64,000 nucleotides of DNA, taken from contig CP170502.1 in the NCBI GenBank assembly GCA_047947185.1, positions 1,736,001-1,800,000 of the forward strand, read 5' to 3'. Under the pieces are notes generated by a model. That model searched no databases, was not told the DNA's origin, and saw only the letters and a list, made by a program, of their open reading frames with translations. Source of the stretch: JANQJA01 sp047947185 (GTDB lineage Bacteria > Pseudomonadota > Gammaproteobacteria > Pseudomonadales > Azotimanducaceae). Shown in pieces: positions 8,594 to 17,227 of the stretch. How positions within the stretch are numbered: position 1 is the stretch's first letter; every line of letters begins with the position of its first letter. Position numbers and translations under genes: made by a program.

Positions 8594-9844
8594 TCAGGTC
8601 CGGATGAGTCCTTCCATTGCCTTTAGCTTGCGTGAATCAGGGAAAACACGGTCTTCCAGCACACCTTCAGCGATCTGCATATGATCATGCAGGATTCCCT
8701 TGAACACAGAGCGGATATCCGTCGTTGGCCGCAGGTCGCGGCTTTCATGGAGATCCCCTGGCTTGAGTCCTGGCCAGTCAGCGATAACCCTGCCACCACT
8801 GACCGCGCCGCCAACAAGGAACATGGCTCCAGCCGTACCATGGTCGGTGCCGTGCGTGCCATTAATGGACACCGTGCGACCAAACTCCGTGACAATGGCG
8901 ATGACCGTCTTGTTCCAGACTTTGTCGCCGAGTCCCTCGCGCAACCGTCGTACACCATTGTCGAGGCCCCGATACATTTCCGGGAAGCGACCGGCGAATT
9001 TCAGATTCGAGTCCAGGCTGCGTTGATTCTGGTTTGCATGACTGTCCCAGTTACCGAAATCAATTGCGGCAACGCGCGGCCCGTCGTCTGATCGGAGAAA
9101 CGTGGCGGCAACCTCTGTCATCTGCAAAAACCCGGCGGTTGAGCCCGATCCGCCCATGTCTTCCATCATGCCGGTCATTGACATTTCGGCTGCCATGGCA
9201 TTTGCAGACTGGGCGTTCGCCAGTGCCGCACCCAACACCGGGTCAGCCGCGTACAGGTCCGCAATTCGGGCAATTGTATCGCTATCTGCCGATGGCAGAC
9301 TTGGGGGTGACCAGTTGCCCACCGATTCGGGCCCCCGAAGCGCGAGTTGCAGCACAGGTCCAAAACCCAGTGCCACATCCGGCCGACCATTCGTGAATAC
9401 ACCGGGCAAGGCAGCCACTGCACGATTGAGAAACCCGCTGCGCTCCGCTTTACTGCCCGTGCCGTTCTCCATCACATCCTGGGCATCAAAGTGGGAACGT
9501 TCCCGATAGGGTGAGGCAGCGGCATGTATCGACAGCATCTGCTCCTCCTGATAAAGCGAGTGCAGGTACCCAAGGTCATGGTTCAACGCAAAGAATCCAT
9601 TCAGGTCACGGCTGGCGAACCGTTCACCGGACCCGGGCATCGGATCTGCCAGGGTACCCCGAACACGCAGAAAATCCGGGTCGCCTACGGCGGGTACGGC
9701 AGAGAGTCCATCCACGCCACCACGGAGAAAAATGAACAGAAAGCGTCGCTCAGAATCGGCTCGGGCAAGCGCTAGTGTTGGTGACACCATTGTAAAAAAA
9801 GATGTACCGCCCACAGCCTGCAGGAATCTGCGTCGCGTCAACAT
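8594..9844 (-). CDS. Tat-exported DUF1501 protein
   Basis: 416 aa. It begins MLTRRRFLQAVGG, a twin-arginine signal, followed by the DUF1501 opening FLFIFLRGGVDGLS. DUF1501 belongs to the alkaline-phosphatase/sulfatase superfamily; visible family segments are SPYRERSHFDAQDVMENG, AIDFGNWDSHANQ and VTEFGRTVSINGTHGTDHG. A good AAGGAG site lies before the ATG at 9844. The upstream DUF1800 gene ends 5 nt before this start, the usual DUF1800-DUF1501 pairing. The biochemical role of the pair is not established. Confidence 0.92.
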   Translation of the reverse strand: MLTRRRFLQAVGGTSFFTMVSPTLALARADSERRFLFIFLRGGVDGLSAVPAVGDPDFLRVRGTLADPMPGSGERFASRDLNGFFALNHDLGYLHSLYQEEQMLSIHAAASPYRERSHFDAQDVMENGTGSKAERSGFLNRAVAALPGVFTNGRPDVALGFGPVLQLALRGPESVGNWSPPSLPSADSDTIARIADLYAADPVLGAALANAQSANAMAAEMSMTGMMEDMGGSGSTAGFLQMTEVAATFLRSDDGPRVAAIDFGNWDSHANQNQRSLDSNLKFAGRFPEMYRGLDNGVRRLREGLGDKVWNKTVIAIVTEFGRTVSINGTHGTDHGTAGAMFLVGGAVSGGRVIADWPGLKPGDLHESRDLRPTTDIRSVFKGILHDHMQIAEGVLEDRVFPDSRKLKAMEGLIRT

Positions 9845-9849
9845 GGTTG

Positions 9850-11403
9850 TTATCTCCTTTGAAATTGCGGGCTTGTCAGTACCAGCGCGAGACCCTGTGC
9901 TTTGTCGGCGGCGCGAGACACCGAGGTACGCAGCGCTTCGCCAGCGATCGGCCCAAGCGTTTCTTCCACCAGTTCGCCAGGTTCCACCTGATCGGCACTA
10001 CGCTGGGCCATGGTCACCCCGAACTCGATCCGTTTCATGATCGAGTCCGCGCCAGACCAATCGGAAGTTCGGTCGTACCAACCCTGCGGACCGGGTGCAG
10101 CCATAGGTTGTTGTCCCATATCCATAATCAGGTTGAACATCCGAGCGATCTCTATGCCCACCTGCGCGTAGCGCGGATACTGGCTGATTTGATCAGGTGT
10201 GGGAGAGTTTTCCCGGTTGTCGTAGAGGAAGCCATAACGCCGATTCTGCGGATCGAATGTATCAAAGTCATAGACGCCTGGCGGCTTGATCTCCGGGTCA
10301 AGCAGGTTGAGGTCAAGTGCACGCATCACTGTCGTCACATAGTCTTCTGGTTGACGGAGCTTCGAATAGATCTTGTCCCAGGCCTCTGGCCGCGCAACCA
10401 GGGCACGGGTCATCGCACCGAGGTCTGTATCATTCTCGAGATAAACACCGGCAAGGTGGCTGACGAGTTGTTCGGGGGGCTGGTCCTCGACAAAATGTCG
10501 CGCCAGCTTGGAGGCAAGGAACCTTGCTGTCGCTGGATGATGGGCCAGATCGTCCAACATGCGCTCGCCACGCGCCACGCCATCTTCCCGGTAGGTCTTG
10601 CCAAGCAAGGTGACAGGTCCCGGCTGGTGCATGTCCTCCCGGAAGCGAAAGGTCCCTGGACTGGTTTCATTCAGGCCAGCACGGGCGATGGTCCATCCGG
10701 AAATGCCTTTTGCCAGCGCAATGACATCGTCCTGGCTATAGCCGCCATCCACACCAAGAGTGTGCAACTCAAGAATTTCACGCGCCAGGTTTTCGTTGAG
10801 CCCCACATCGTTTTTCTTGCCGAAGCGCGAATCGGGACCAACGGACTTGTCATTGTCGAGGAATATCAGCATACCCGGATGCTGGGCTGATGCTTTGAGC
10901 ATGTCGGCAAACCTGCCTGCAATATGGGGGCGGATAACTTCACGCTCGTAGGAGCCCACATAAAGCAGCACCGGCTGTTTGGCGACGGGCACAACCAGGT
11001 GATTGGACCAGAAGCGGATGAGGCGCTCGCGAAATGGGGTTGGCGTTGTTACCGCCACGTTGAATCGGGCAGCGAACTCCAGCATCCACGCCTCGCGATA
11101 ATAAGCGGCAAACGACCCCGACTGGCGCTGAATCACGCGGGCCAATCGATTGTAGTCTTTGCTGTCCTCGCTGAATTGCTTTTGCTCGCGGAGCCAGGCG
11201 CCCCGCTGACTATAGCGCCCCACATAACCGACGTAGTAAGCGGCCGTATCAGGAAACCCGTCGAATTGCGGCGGAAGACGTGGCTCGGCACTGATCTGGG
11301 CAAGCAGCCATTCTTCCGGGTCCCGCGCGACGCGTGCCAGTTCACCCGGTCGCGCTCCCATCCCAAAGCGATGCACCGCTATGGCGGCTTCTCTTCTTGT
11401 CAC
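9850..11403 (-). CDS. DUF1800 family protein
   Basis: About 517 aa, recognised as DUF1800 by AAIAVHRFGMGARPGEL at the start, the central RLIRFWSNHLVVP, ENLAREILELHTLGVDGGYSQ, and AKGISGWTI. I prefer the GTG at 11403 (VTRREAAIAVHRF), because AGGGAGA lies about nine bases upstream. The next in-frame ATG at 11478 has no ribosome binding site and adds 25 residues not typical of the family. It is the first gene of the leftward set that continues with DUF1501. DUF1800/DUF1501 pairs are widespread in environmental bacteria with unknown function. Confidence 0.88.
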   Translation of the reverse strand: MTRREAAIAVHRFGMGARPGELARVARDPEEWLLAQISAEPRLPPQFDGFPDTAAYYVGYVGRYSQRGAWLREQKQFSEDSKDYNRLARVIQRQSGSFAAYYREAWMLEFAARFNVAVTTPTPFRERLIRFWSNHLVVPVAKQPVLLYVGSYEREVIRPHIAGRFADMLKASAQHPGMLIFLDNDKSVGPDSRFGKKNDVGLNENLAREILELHTLGVDGGYSQDDVIALAKGISGWTIARAGLNETSPGTFRFREDMHQPGPVTLLGKTYREDGVARGERMLDDLAHHPATARFLASKLARHFVEDQPPEQLVSHLAGVYLENDTDLGAMTRALVARPEAWDKIYSKLRQPEDYVTTVMRALDLNLLDPEIKPPGVYDFDTFDPQNRRYGFLYDNRENSPTPDQISQYPRYAQVGIEIARMFNLIMDMGQQPMAAPGPQGWYDRTSDWSGADSIMKRIEFGVTMAQRSADQVEPGELVEETLGPIAGEALRTSVSRAADKAQGLALVLTSPQFQRR

Positions 11404-11899
11404 GCCAGCTGTCTCCCTGTTCAGCCCAAAACTTATAGAGCCAATATCCGGCCATGTCAATCGGCGCCCGGACAGCATCAGCCAGGAGCGGATCTCCCAG
11501 CGATCAGGAGATTGCCACTCGCCATCGCAAAATAAGCTGTAAACAAGGGATTAAAGACGTTTCGACAGGCACACTCCGTGTCGATGCCAGGCGAACCGGG
11601 CCATCCTGCAGGGTTCGGAGCAACCCGCCCACACCGGATAGCCGGCAGCAAAACAAATCTGCCCACATGAAATTATTGCGCAAATGACAACGCGTTGTTG
11701 CACTGGCGCCCTACCCCCTCCTGCCTTTGGAACTGTGGACACAACGCTTGCGAACCAGGGCGGCGCCAGAACCTGGATGGTGTCCTTGCAGGTGCCCGAC
11801 CCGATGCCGATAAAACCAGAATAATTTGGTCACCCTGCATCTAAACAGCGCTGGTTGCCGTCTTTAGGTAATATCAAGGCAAACAAAGTGAGACTGACA
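11404..11899. other. Intergenic region with no supported gene
   Basis: About 0.5 kb between the divergent DUF1800 and sigma-factor operons. Short open frames exist on both strands but lack ribosome binding sites and family features. It presumably holds both promoters; I see no clear -35/-10 pair or strong hairpin. Confidence 0.4.
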
Positions 11900-12292
11900 A
11901 TGGGCGAAATTGCAACAGGCTTGGGCGTGCTGGGTTTCTGGTTGTTCATCGCGGCAATCATCGTGACGGCTATCTGGAGCGAATCCAAACGCAAAGAATC
12001 CCAGCAGGAAACCCTCAGGCGGGTAGTGGAGAGCGGTCAGACCATTGACCCTGAGGTCTTTGATCGCATGCTGGGCAAGAGCGACGCGGCGAAGCAGGCC
12101 AGCGACCTGAAGGTTGCCGGCCTGATAACCAGTTCAGTGGGTGTAGGCTTTTTGGTTTTCGGTCTGTTCCTGGGTACGTTTGATTGGAAATCCATGTTCG
12201 CGATGATCGGCGTTTCAGCGATGATCGGGTGTATTGGCGGCGGATTGCTGCTGGCTGCCAGGCTGGTTGGGCGCCGAACCGCAGAAAGATAG
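11900..12292 (+). CDS. Membrane protein, DUF6249-like, next to an ECF sigma factor
   Basis: 130 aa. One helix near the N-terminus (residues 8-26) is followed by a charged segment (SESKRKESQQETLRRVVESGQ) and then TIDPEVFDRML. Two more helices follow near residues 72-90 and 94-115. The order helix, 'E.R...L...VE.G..I' segment, two helices resembles DUF6249-type proteins, which often sit beside sigma factors. The ATG at 11900 was preferred to 11855 because the first helix starts right after it. The sigma factor gene begins 10 nt after its stop, so they should be co-transcribed. The function is unknown. Confidence 0.65.
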   Translation: MGEIATGLGVLGFWLFIAAIIVTAIWSESKRKESQQETLRRVVESGQTIDPEVFDRMLGKSDAAKQASDLKVAGLITSSVGVGFLVFGLFLGTFDWKSMFAMIGVSAMIGCIGGGLLLAARLVGRRTAER

Positions 12293-12301
12293 GTCGGCCC
12301 A

Positions 12302-12853
12302 GTGCCAGCCACTCCAGAACACTACGCACAGGCACCAGAGGCGCTGGTAGTCAGCCTGGCAGTTGGGGGCGATCGCCTGGCGTTCACCGAGATTGTCCAG
12401 CGTTACCAGCCGTGGGTGCGCAACTTCATGCGCCGCTTGTGTAGCGACCAAAACCAGGCCGATGACCTCGCCCAGGACGTGTTCTTGAAAGCCTGGCGAA
12501 CAATTCGCCAGTTGAAAGATCCCGAAAGTTTCGGCGGCTGGTTAAGAACACTCGCCACACGCGAATGGATCGATGACCGCCGCAAGCGCGGTGCGACATG
12601 GGACCTGACCTACGACGATGACTTTCAGGAGACACAGCAGCAAATTGGAATGACCGCAATTGATCTGGATGCCGCGCTTGCCACGTTACCCGAACCCGTG
12701 AGGCTCTGCATTGTCCTTTCGTATCACGACGGCCTCTCTCATCGCGAAATCGCTGATGTGACCCAGTTGGCTGACGGGACTGTAAAGTCCCATATACGGC
12801 GTGGTGGCAAGAGATTGCAGAAACTGCTGGCCGCCTATGGAGGTGCAACATGA
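12302..12853 (+). CDS. ECF-type RNA polymerase sigma factor
   Basis: 183 aa sigma-70-family factor with only regions 2 and 4. Region 2 (about residues 25-95) shows DRLAFTEIVQRYQPWVRNF, DQNQADDLAQDVFLKAWRTI and FGGWLRTLATREWID. Region 4 (about 120-175) shows LPEPVRLCIVLSYHDGL, SHREIADVTQLADGTVKSH. It would direct RNA polymerase to a small regulon, probably including its own operon. The start is a GTG at 12302. The downstream gene overlaps its stop by 4 nt (ATGA), so translation is coupled. Confidence 0.9.
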   Translation: MPATPEHYAQAPEALVVSLAVGGDRLAFTEIVQRYQPWVRNFMRRLCSDQNQADDLAQDVFLKAWRTIRQLKDPESFGGWLRTLATREWIDDRRKRGATWDLTYDDDFQETQQQIGMTAIDLDAALATLPEPVRLCIVLSYHDGLSHREIADVTQLADGTVKSHIRRGGKRLQKLLAAYGGAT

Positions 12854-13197
12854 CATTCGAACGTGACCCTGTCCTGCAGTCGCTGTTTGATGCAGCAGAT
12901 CAGGATATTGCCGACGCCGCGTTTACCCAAAGGGTGATGGAGCGCTTGAATATTCGACGTCGTCAGATTCTGCTCGGCAGGATAGCCGTGGTGGTTGCGA
13001 TTGTTGTGCTTGAGGTAATGCTTGAGTCGCCGCTGAGCAACTCAATGGGCCTGGTTGTGGACACCCTGGCCAGGGACCTGGTGCCAGTGGGCGATGGCTG
13101 GCTCGGTTTCCTGCTTGCACCGGTAAATAGCCTTGCCGGATTGGTCGGGGTCACCTTGTTGGTTATCAACGCGCTATTCCGCAGGATTATTCAGTAG
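12850..13197 (+). CDS. Small membrane protein translationally coupled to the sigma factor
   Basis: 115 aa. A soluble N-terminal third (DPVLQSLFDAADQDIADAAFTQRVMERL) is followed by two hydrophobic segments near residues 41-57 and 85-108. Its start overlaps the sigma-factor stop (ATGA), a typical arrangement for an anti-sigma factor or a membrane partner. There is no zinc-binding anti-sigma motif (HxxxCxxC), so an anti-sigma role is inferred from position only. No named family is recognised. Confidence 0.65.
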   Translation: MTFERDPVLQSLFDAADQDIADAAFTQRVMERLNIRRRQILLGRIAVVVAIVVLEVMLESPLSNSMGLVVDTLARDLVPVGDGWLGFLLAPVNSLAGLVGVTLLVINALFRRIIQ

Positions 13198-13580
13198 GAG
13201 CATTTCATCATTGGTGGATTCGGGTGGATTCGACACAAACCTTCAACTGGCGCATACCATGTAGTCCGGCTCTTCTGAAACGCAGGGCGTCTTTCCTTCA
13301 ACACATTGATGTTGGGATCGCTGTGCTGTCAGGACAATAGCAGAACGCTGGGCACAACTCGCCCAGGTGGCACCAGCTACTCGAATATCACCCTGGAACG
13401 GGCCTGTCGAGACACATCTGGTGTCTAAGGCTGGGCAACGCAGGCAACCCGTGGCGAAGCAGAGCCACGCAACGTCCCTGGATCAATTGTCGACCAAAGG
13501 TCCGTGCGCACTCGCACGTTCAACCTGATCGATTGTTTTCTGTTCACTGGCAACTGAAGCCTTGTCGCCACAGCATCAGC
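13198..13580. other. Intergenic region between convergent genes
   Basis: About 380 nt between the sigma-factor operon and the convergent TetR gene, with no supported coding sequence. A short inverted repeat CGTGGC/GCCACG lies near 13450-13470 but has no T tract, so a terminator is not claimed. Confidence 0.35.
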
Positions 13581-14213
13581 CTATGGATCAGCCCCCGCGT
13601 CAGCCATCAATCGATGGACAATCGAAATCACTTCTTCGGCCGCACCGACCGTCAGGGCCACCAGGTCCTCTTTGGCGCCGCTGGCTGACCAGCGCCGGAC
13701 CGCGTCATAGTTGCCTCCCCAGCACATGTGCGCGATCAGCACGGGCAACCGATCGGTGCTGACATCCATACCCAGATCCTGGGCAATCGCTCGCGACAGG
13801 GCCGCAACATAGTCCCGGGCAAGCTCGGCCGCGACGCCCATCAGCTTGGGATCAGTGTCATTCAGCAGCACGGATTGAAAAAACGACATGCCACCATCCC
13901 GCTCAATCTGTGCCTTCGATGAGCCTTTAACCCAGTCGCGCCAGAACGTCAGGGTGTCGGTTGTCCTGTCAGCCAGCAGTTCATGAAAGGTCTCCTTGTG
14001 GAGCGCACTGGCCAGGGCCTGTTTCGTGGGAAAGTGCTTATACAGCGTCTGCAGGTGCAACCCTGCCTGCTCAGCAACCTCGGCCATGGTTGTATCGGTA
14101 AAACCCTTCCGATCAAACAGTTCCCGGGCCGCGGCAATAAAAGACGCACGGCTCGCACGCCGACGCTTTTCCCGCAGGCCAATGGTTGAAGGGTCAGTTT
14201 TCCTGATTTTCAT
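13581..14213 (-). CDS. TetR/AcrR-family transcriptional regulator
   Basis: 210 aa. The N-terminal DNA-binding domain (residues about 15-70) shows ASFIAAARELFDRKGFTDTTMAEVAEQAG, then the recognition-helix segment LHLQTLYKHFPTKQALASAL. The C-terminal two thirds is helical with no conserved sequence, as expected for a ligand-binding domain. It is transcribed divergently from the TonB receptor, and a 28 bp imperfect palindrome lies between them, so it most likely represses the receptor operon and itself until a substrate-derived ligand binds. The ligand is unknown. Confidence 0.9.
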   Translation of the reverse strand: MKIRKTDPSTIGLREKRRRASRASFIAAARELFDRKGFTDTTMAEVAEQAGLHLQTLYKHFPTKQALASALHKETFHELLADRTTDTLTFWRDWVKGSSKAQIERDGGMSFFQSVLLNDTDPKLMGVAAELARDYVAALSRAIAQDLGMDVSTDRLPVLIAHMCWGGNYDAVRRWSASGAKEDLVALTVGAAEEVISIVHRLMADAGADP

Positions 14214-14234
14214 AAATTCCCGAACTGTAAATGG

Positions 14235-14264
14235 TTGACATTCTCAACAGGTAACACGTATAAA
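14235..14264 (+). promoter_or_regulatory. Sigma-70-like promoter for the TonB receptor operon
   Basis: TTGACA at 14235-14240 and TATAAA at 14259-14264 are separated by 18 nt, a near-consensus promoter reading toward the receptor. The -10 lies inside the palindrome at 14251-14278, so repressor binding would block the promoter. Confidence 0.6.
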
Positions 14265-14278
14265 AGTATACGTTATAC
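14251..14278. promoter_or_regulatory. Probable TetR operator (28 bp palindrome)
   Basis: The core ACGTATA-aaag-TATACGT (14256-14273) is a perfect 7 bp inverted repeat. Extended to 14251-14278 the two 12 nt arms match at 10 of 12 positions. It overlaps the -10 element and lies between the divergent TetR and receptor genes, the usual operator position. Confidence 0.6.
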
Positions 14279-14411
14279 ACTGAAACTCACCAGTTTCACC
14301 AAAAGGCCTGACAACACCCTGAATTGAGCCGAGGTTCTCTCCTCGACCCGTCGCTACCAGAAACGGACATCAATTCGGGTGAGAGGGCCACTTTCACCGA
14401 GGAGGGAGACC

Positions 14412-16778
14412 ATGCAGATCAGGCACCATTATAAGGGGCTGCTGGGCGCTGTGGGCGCCAGTTTTGTTTTATTCTGGCCGCTGAGTGTCAATGCGGCAGA
14501 CCGCGGGTCCATTGAGGAAGTTGTCGTTACGGCAACCCACAGGGAAACCAACCTGATGGACACCGCCCAGTCCATCAGTGCCGTCAGCTCAGAGATGATT
14601 GATGCGCTGGGCGCAACCGATATGCAGGGCCTCTTTCGCAATGTCACGGGACTGAACATGTCCGAGGGTGCCAGTGCCGGCGGCAATCGCTACGCAATCC
14701 GGGGCGTCTCATCGGTGACCGGCACGGCCTCTTACATGCAGTCTTACGCTGCTGTATCGGTTTACCTGGATGACGTCCCCATGACCTCGGCCCAGGGCCC
14801 CGCCTTCCAGTTTGGCGGCAACATGTTCGACATGGAACGGGTGGAGGTGTTGAAGGGCCCGCAGGGCACGCTTTACGGCGAAGGCTCGGTCGGCGGCACT
14901 ATCCGGTTTATCCAGAAGAAGCCTCAGTTGGGAGAAACAAGCTGGAAATTCAAGGCCGGCATGAGCAGCATGGCTGAATCCGACGACAACGGCCACCGGC
15001 TTGAGGGTGTGGTCAACCTGCCGGTCAGCGATGACATTGCCGTTCGCGCCATGGCCTATACCGCAAAACGACCGGGCTGGATTGACAAGACTGATCTCGG
15101 CCAGAAGGACGTCAACGCCGAACCCAGCCGCGGCGGGCGCCTGGCTGCGCTCTGGACCGTCAGCGATGCGCTGACCCTGGAGGGCTCCTATTACAAGACT
15201 GTAACGGAAACCGAAGGCAGCGTGGTTGCCCAGGCCCGTTTTACCGAATCCCTGAACGTGCGCCAGCCTGACCGACCGGCAGCCTTCTCGAAAGACGACG
15301 TGGCCGTAATCAGCCTGAGTGCCAGCTACGCACTGGATTTTGCCGAGCTTCGGGTTGTTGCCTCCAACATGGACCGGAAGCGAACCAGTGAAACAGAAAC
15401 GCCAGCCAGCGTGGCCGCGTCCTACGATTCGTTTATCCAGACCAATGCTTTCTTCCGGGCCGCAGACAACCCCAATGAAATACCCGCGCTGACCGCGGAG
15501 GGCTGGGTCTTCAACCCGACCTTTGCCTTGCCAACCACCAACCAGCTTGCGTTCAACAATGCCAACACCTCCTCTTCTGACCGCAACACCTTTGAGGCCC
15601 GGTTGTTATCCACGGGCGGTGGTGCCTGGGCATGGACCACGGGCGTATTCTGGAAGAACAGTGACGACCTGCGGCGCGCCTTCCAGCCGTTTCAGCTGAA
15701 TGCAACCCTGGCAGGCAAACCCGCCGCCACAGCGCTCTATGCCGAATTCTACAATGACCCTTCCAACGACCACCTGGATACGCTGGATGAATTCAGCATT
15801 TTTGGGGAAGCAACCTATGCCTTCTCGGACCAGTTGTCGGTGACGTTCGGCGGGCGCTGGACTGACCTCGAACAGACCCTGGACAACAGCCCGGCCAGTA
15901 CGGCTGACAAGGTCTTTACTCCCAAGGCCAGCATTGCCTGGTACCCGGTTGATAACACGCTCACCTATTTCAGCGTTACAACCGGCTTTCGACCGGGCAA
16001 CGTGAACCTGGGCCAGGAATTCAATGCGCGGCAACTCCGCGGTTCGGGTGACAACGTTATTACACCTACGGCTTTTGCACCCAACCCCGACAACCTGACG
16101 GGCAACCAGGCAGCTGATATCGCCGAGTCGCTTATCACCTACCAGGGTGATTCAGTGACCAACTACGAACTCGGCGTCAAGACGCGCCTGTTTGACAATC
16201 GCTGGAACCTGACCGCTGCGCTCTACTACTTTGACTGGAAAGACACCATCCTGGCGTTCAGTCAGACCAACCTGCCAACAATCAACCGGGCTTACCAGGA
16301 CAACGCTGGTGCAGCCCACAGCCAGGGGCTGGAAATTGACCTTGTCGGCAACCTGACGGACAACCTGCGTCTGTCCATTGGCGGTGATATCAACCAGGCA
16401 GAACTGGATGAACCGGCACAGGGCATCCCTGCCGGCACCAAGCTGCCCAATGCACCGGAATGGAGTGGTCACATCACTCTGGACTACACCTGGTACATTG
16501 GCCGGGACCTGGGGCTGAACTTCATGGTCAACCACACGGCACTGGCGGAAACCCTGAATACACTGGCCGCCTCCCCCCTGACGACACCACAGCGGCGCCA
16601 GACCGATGCCAGGATTACGCTGAGCGGTCCCAACCTCAAGTGGAACGCGGCACTGTTTGCCAACAACCTGACCAACGAGGACGAGCAGGTGTTTGACTGC
16701 TCCGGATTCGGCAACCCGGTCTGCCAGGGCTTTCAACAGCCGCGGATGATTGGTCTTGAGTTTTCGCTGCAGAACTAG
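14412..16778 (+). CDS. TonB-dependent outer-membrane receptor
   Basis: 788 aa. A signal peptide (residues 1 to about 29, ending SVNA) is followed by a TonB-box-like IEEVVVTATHRE. The plug domain (about 40-160) includes YAIRGVSS, VSVYLDDVPMT and the VEVLKGPQGTLYGEGSVGGT motif, and a long beta-barrel runs to the C-terminus. It imports a large or scarce substrate across the outer membrane using TonB energy. This IEEVVVTA type is common for non-siderophore substrates. The ATG at 14412 has GAGGAGGGA directly upstream and is preferred over a GTG at 14379. It leads the cluster of SCP2-like, PhyH and MFS genes; the substrate is unknown. Confidence 0.93.
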   Translation: MQIRHHYKGLLGAVGASFVLFWPLSVNAADRGSIEEVVVTATHRETNLMDTAQSISAVSSEMIDALGATDMQGLFRNVTGLNMSEGASAGGNRYAIRGVSSVTGTASYMQSYAAVSVYLDDVPMTSAQGPAFQFGGNMFDMERVEVLKGPQGTLYGEGSVGGTIRFIQKKPQLGETSWKFKAGMSSMAESDDNGHRLEGVVNLPVSDDIAVRAMAYTAKRPGWIDKTDLGQKDVNAEPSRGGRLAALWTVSDALTLEGSYYKTVTETEGSVVAQARFTESLNVRQPDRPAAFSKDDVAVISLSASYALDFAELRVVASNMDRKRTSETETPASVAASYDSFIQTNAFFRAADNPNEIPALTAEGWVFNPTFALPTTNQLAFNNANTSSSDRNTFEARLLSTGGGAWAWTTGVFWKNSDDLRRAFQPFQLNATLAGKPAATALYAEFYNDPSNDHLDTLDEFSIFGEATYAFSDQLSVTFGGRWTDLEQTLDNSPASTADKVFTPKASIAWYPVDNTLTYFSVTTGFRPGNVNLGQEFNARQLRGSGDNVITPTAFAPNPDNLTGNQAADIAESLITYQGDSVTNYELGVKTRLFDNRWNLTAALYYFDWKDTILAFSQTNLPTINRAYQDNAGAAHSQGLEIDLVGNLTDNLRLSIGGDINQAELDEPAQGIPAGTKLPNAPEWSGHITLDYTWYIGRDLGLNFMVNHTALAETLNTLAASPLTTPQRRQTDARITLSGPNLKWNAALFANNLTNEDEQVFDCSGFGNPVCQGFQQPRMIGLEFSLQN

Positions 16779-16790
16779 CGGGAGCCAATC

Positions 16791-17201
16791 ATGAGCGAGA
16801 AAGTCGAATTTGCCGGCGCTGCCTGGATCAATGAGGCGCGCCGGGTGCTTGGGGCCCTGGTGGCCGCCCACGGCGAACCGGGCAAGCGCTTTTCGGTATG
16901 TGAGGTGTTCAGCAACGCGCCCGCATCGGTAGCCGAGCATGGTGTGGCAGCCTGGCACTTCCGGATTGACGGCAAAAACGTCGAGGTGGCCGCGGGTGAG
17001 GCGACGGGCGTTGACGTCACCATCAGGGCTGACTACCAGGCGGCACTGCCCGGCGCCCGACTGGTCTATACCCCGGAGGTGCTGGCCGCACGCGCCAGCG
17101 CACCCCCGCCAGATAAACCACCTTCCATAGAGGGTGACATGAGCCTGGCACCGCCCTATCTCATCGAACTGCACAATCAACTGGCGGTGATCACCGCCTG
17201 A
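16791..17201 (+). CDS. Small SCP2-like protein
   Basis: 136 aa, no signal peptide, cytoplasmic. The pattern AAWHFRIDGKNVEVAAGEATGVDVTIRADYQAAL is reminiscent of the SCP2 sterol-carrier fold, where an alternating-strand sheet precedes a 'G..DvtIr.d' segment; the fit is loose. It starts 12 nt after the receptor stop and ends 26 nt before the first PhyH gene, so it belongs to the operon. A lipid- or terpenoid-binding role would suit the context but is inference. Confidence 0.5.
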   Translation: MSEKVEFAGAAWINEARRVLGALVAAHGEPGKRFSVCEVFSNAPASVAEHGVAAWHFRIDGKNVEVAAGEATGVDVTIRADYQAALPGARLVYTPEVLAARASAPPPDKPPSIEGDMSLAPPYLIELHNQLAVITA

Positions 17202-17227
17202 ATTGAACCAACCTGGAAAACACGACA

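Noticed and set aside
13449..13468. Terminator hairpin after the sigma-factor operon
   Set aside because: Only a six-base stem with no T tract.
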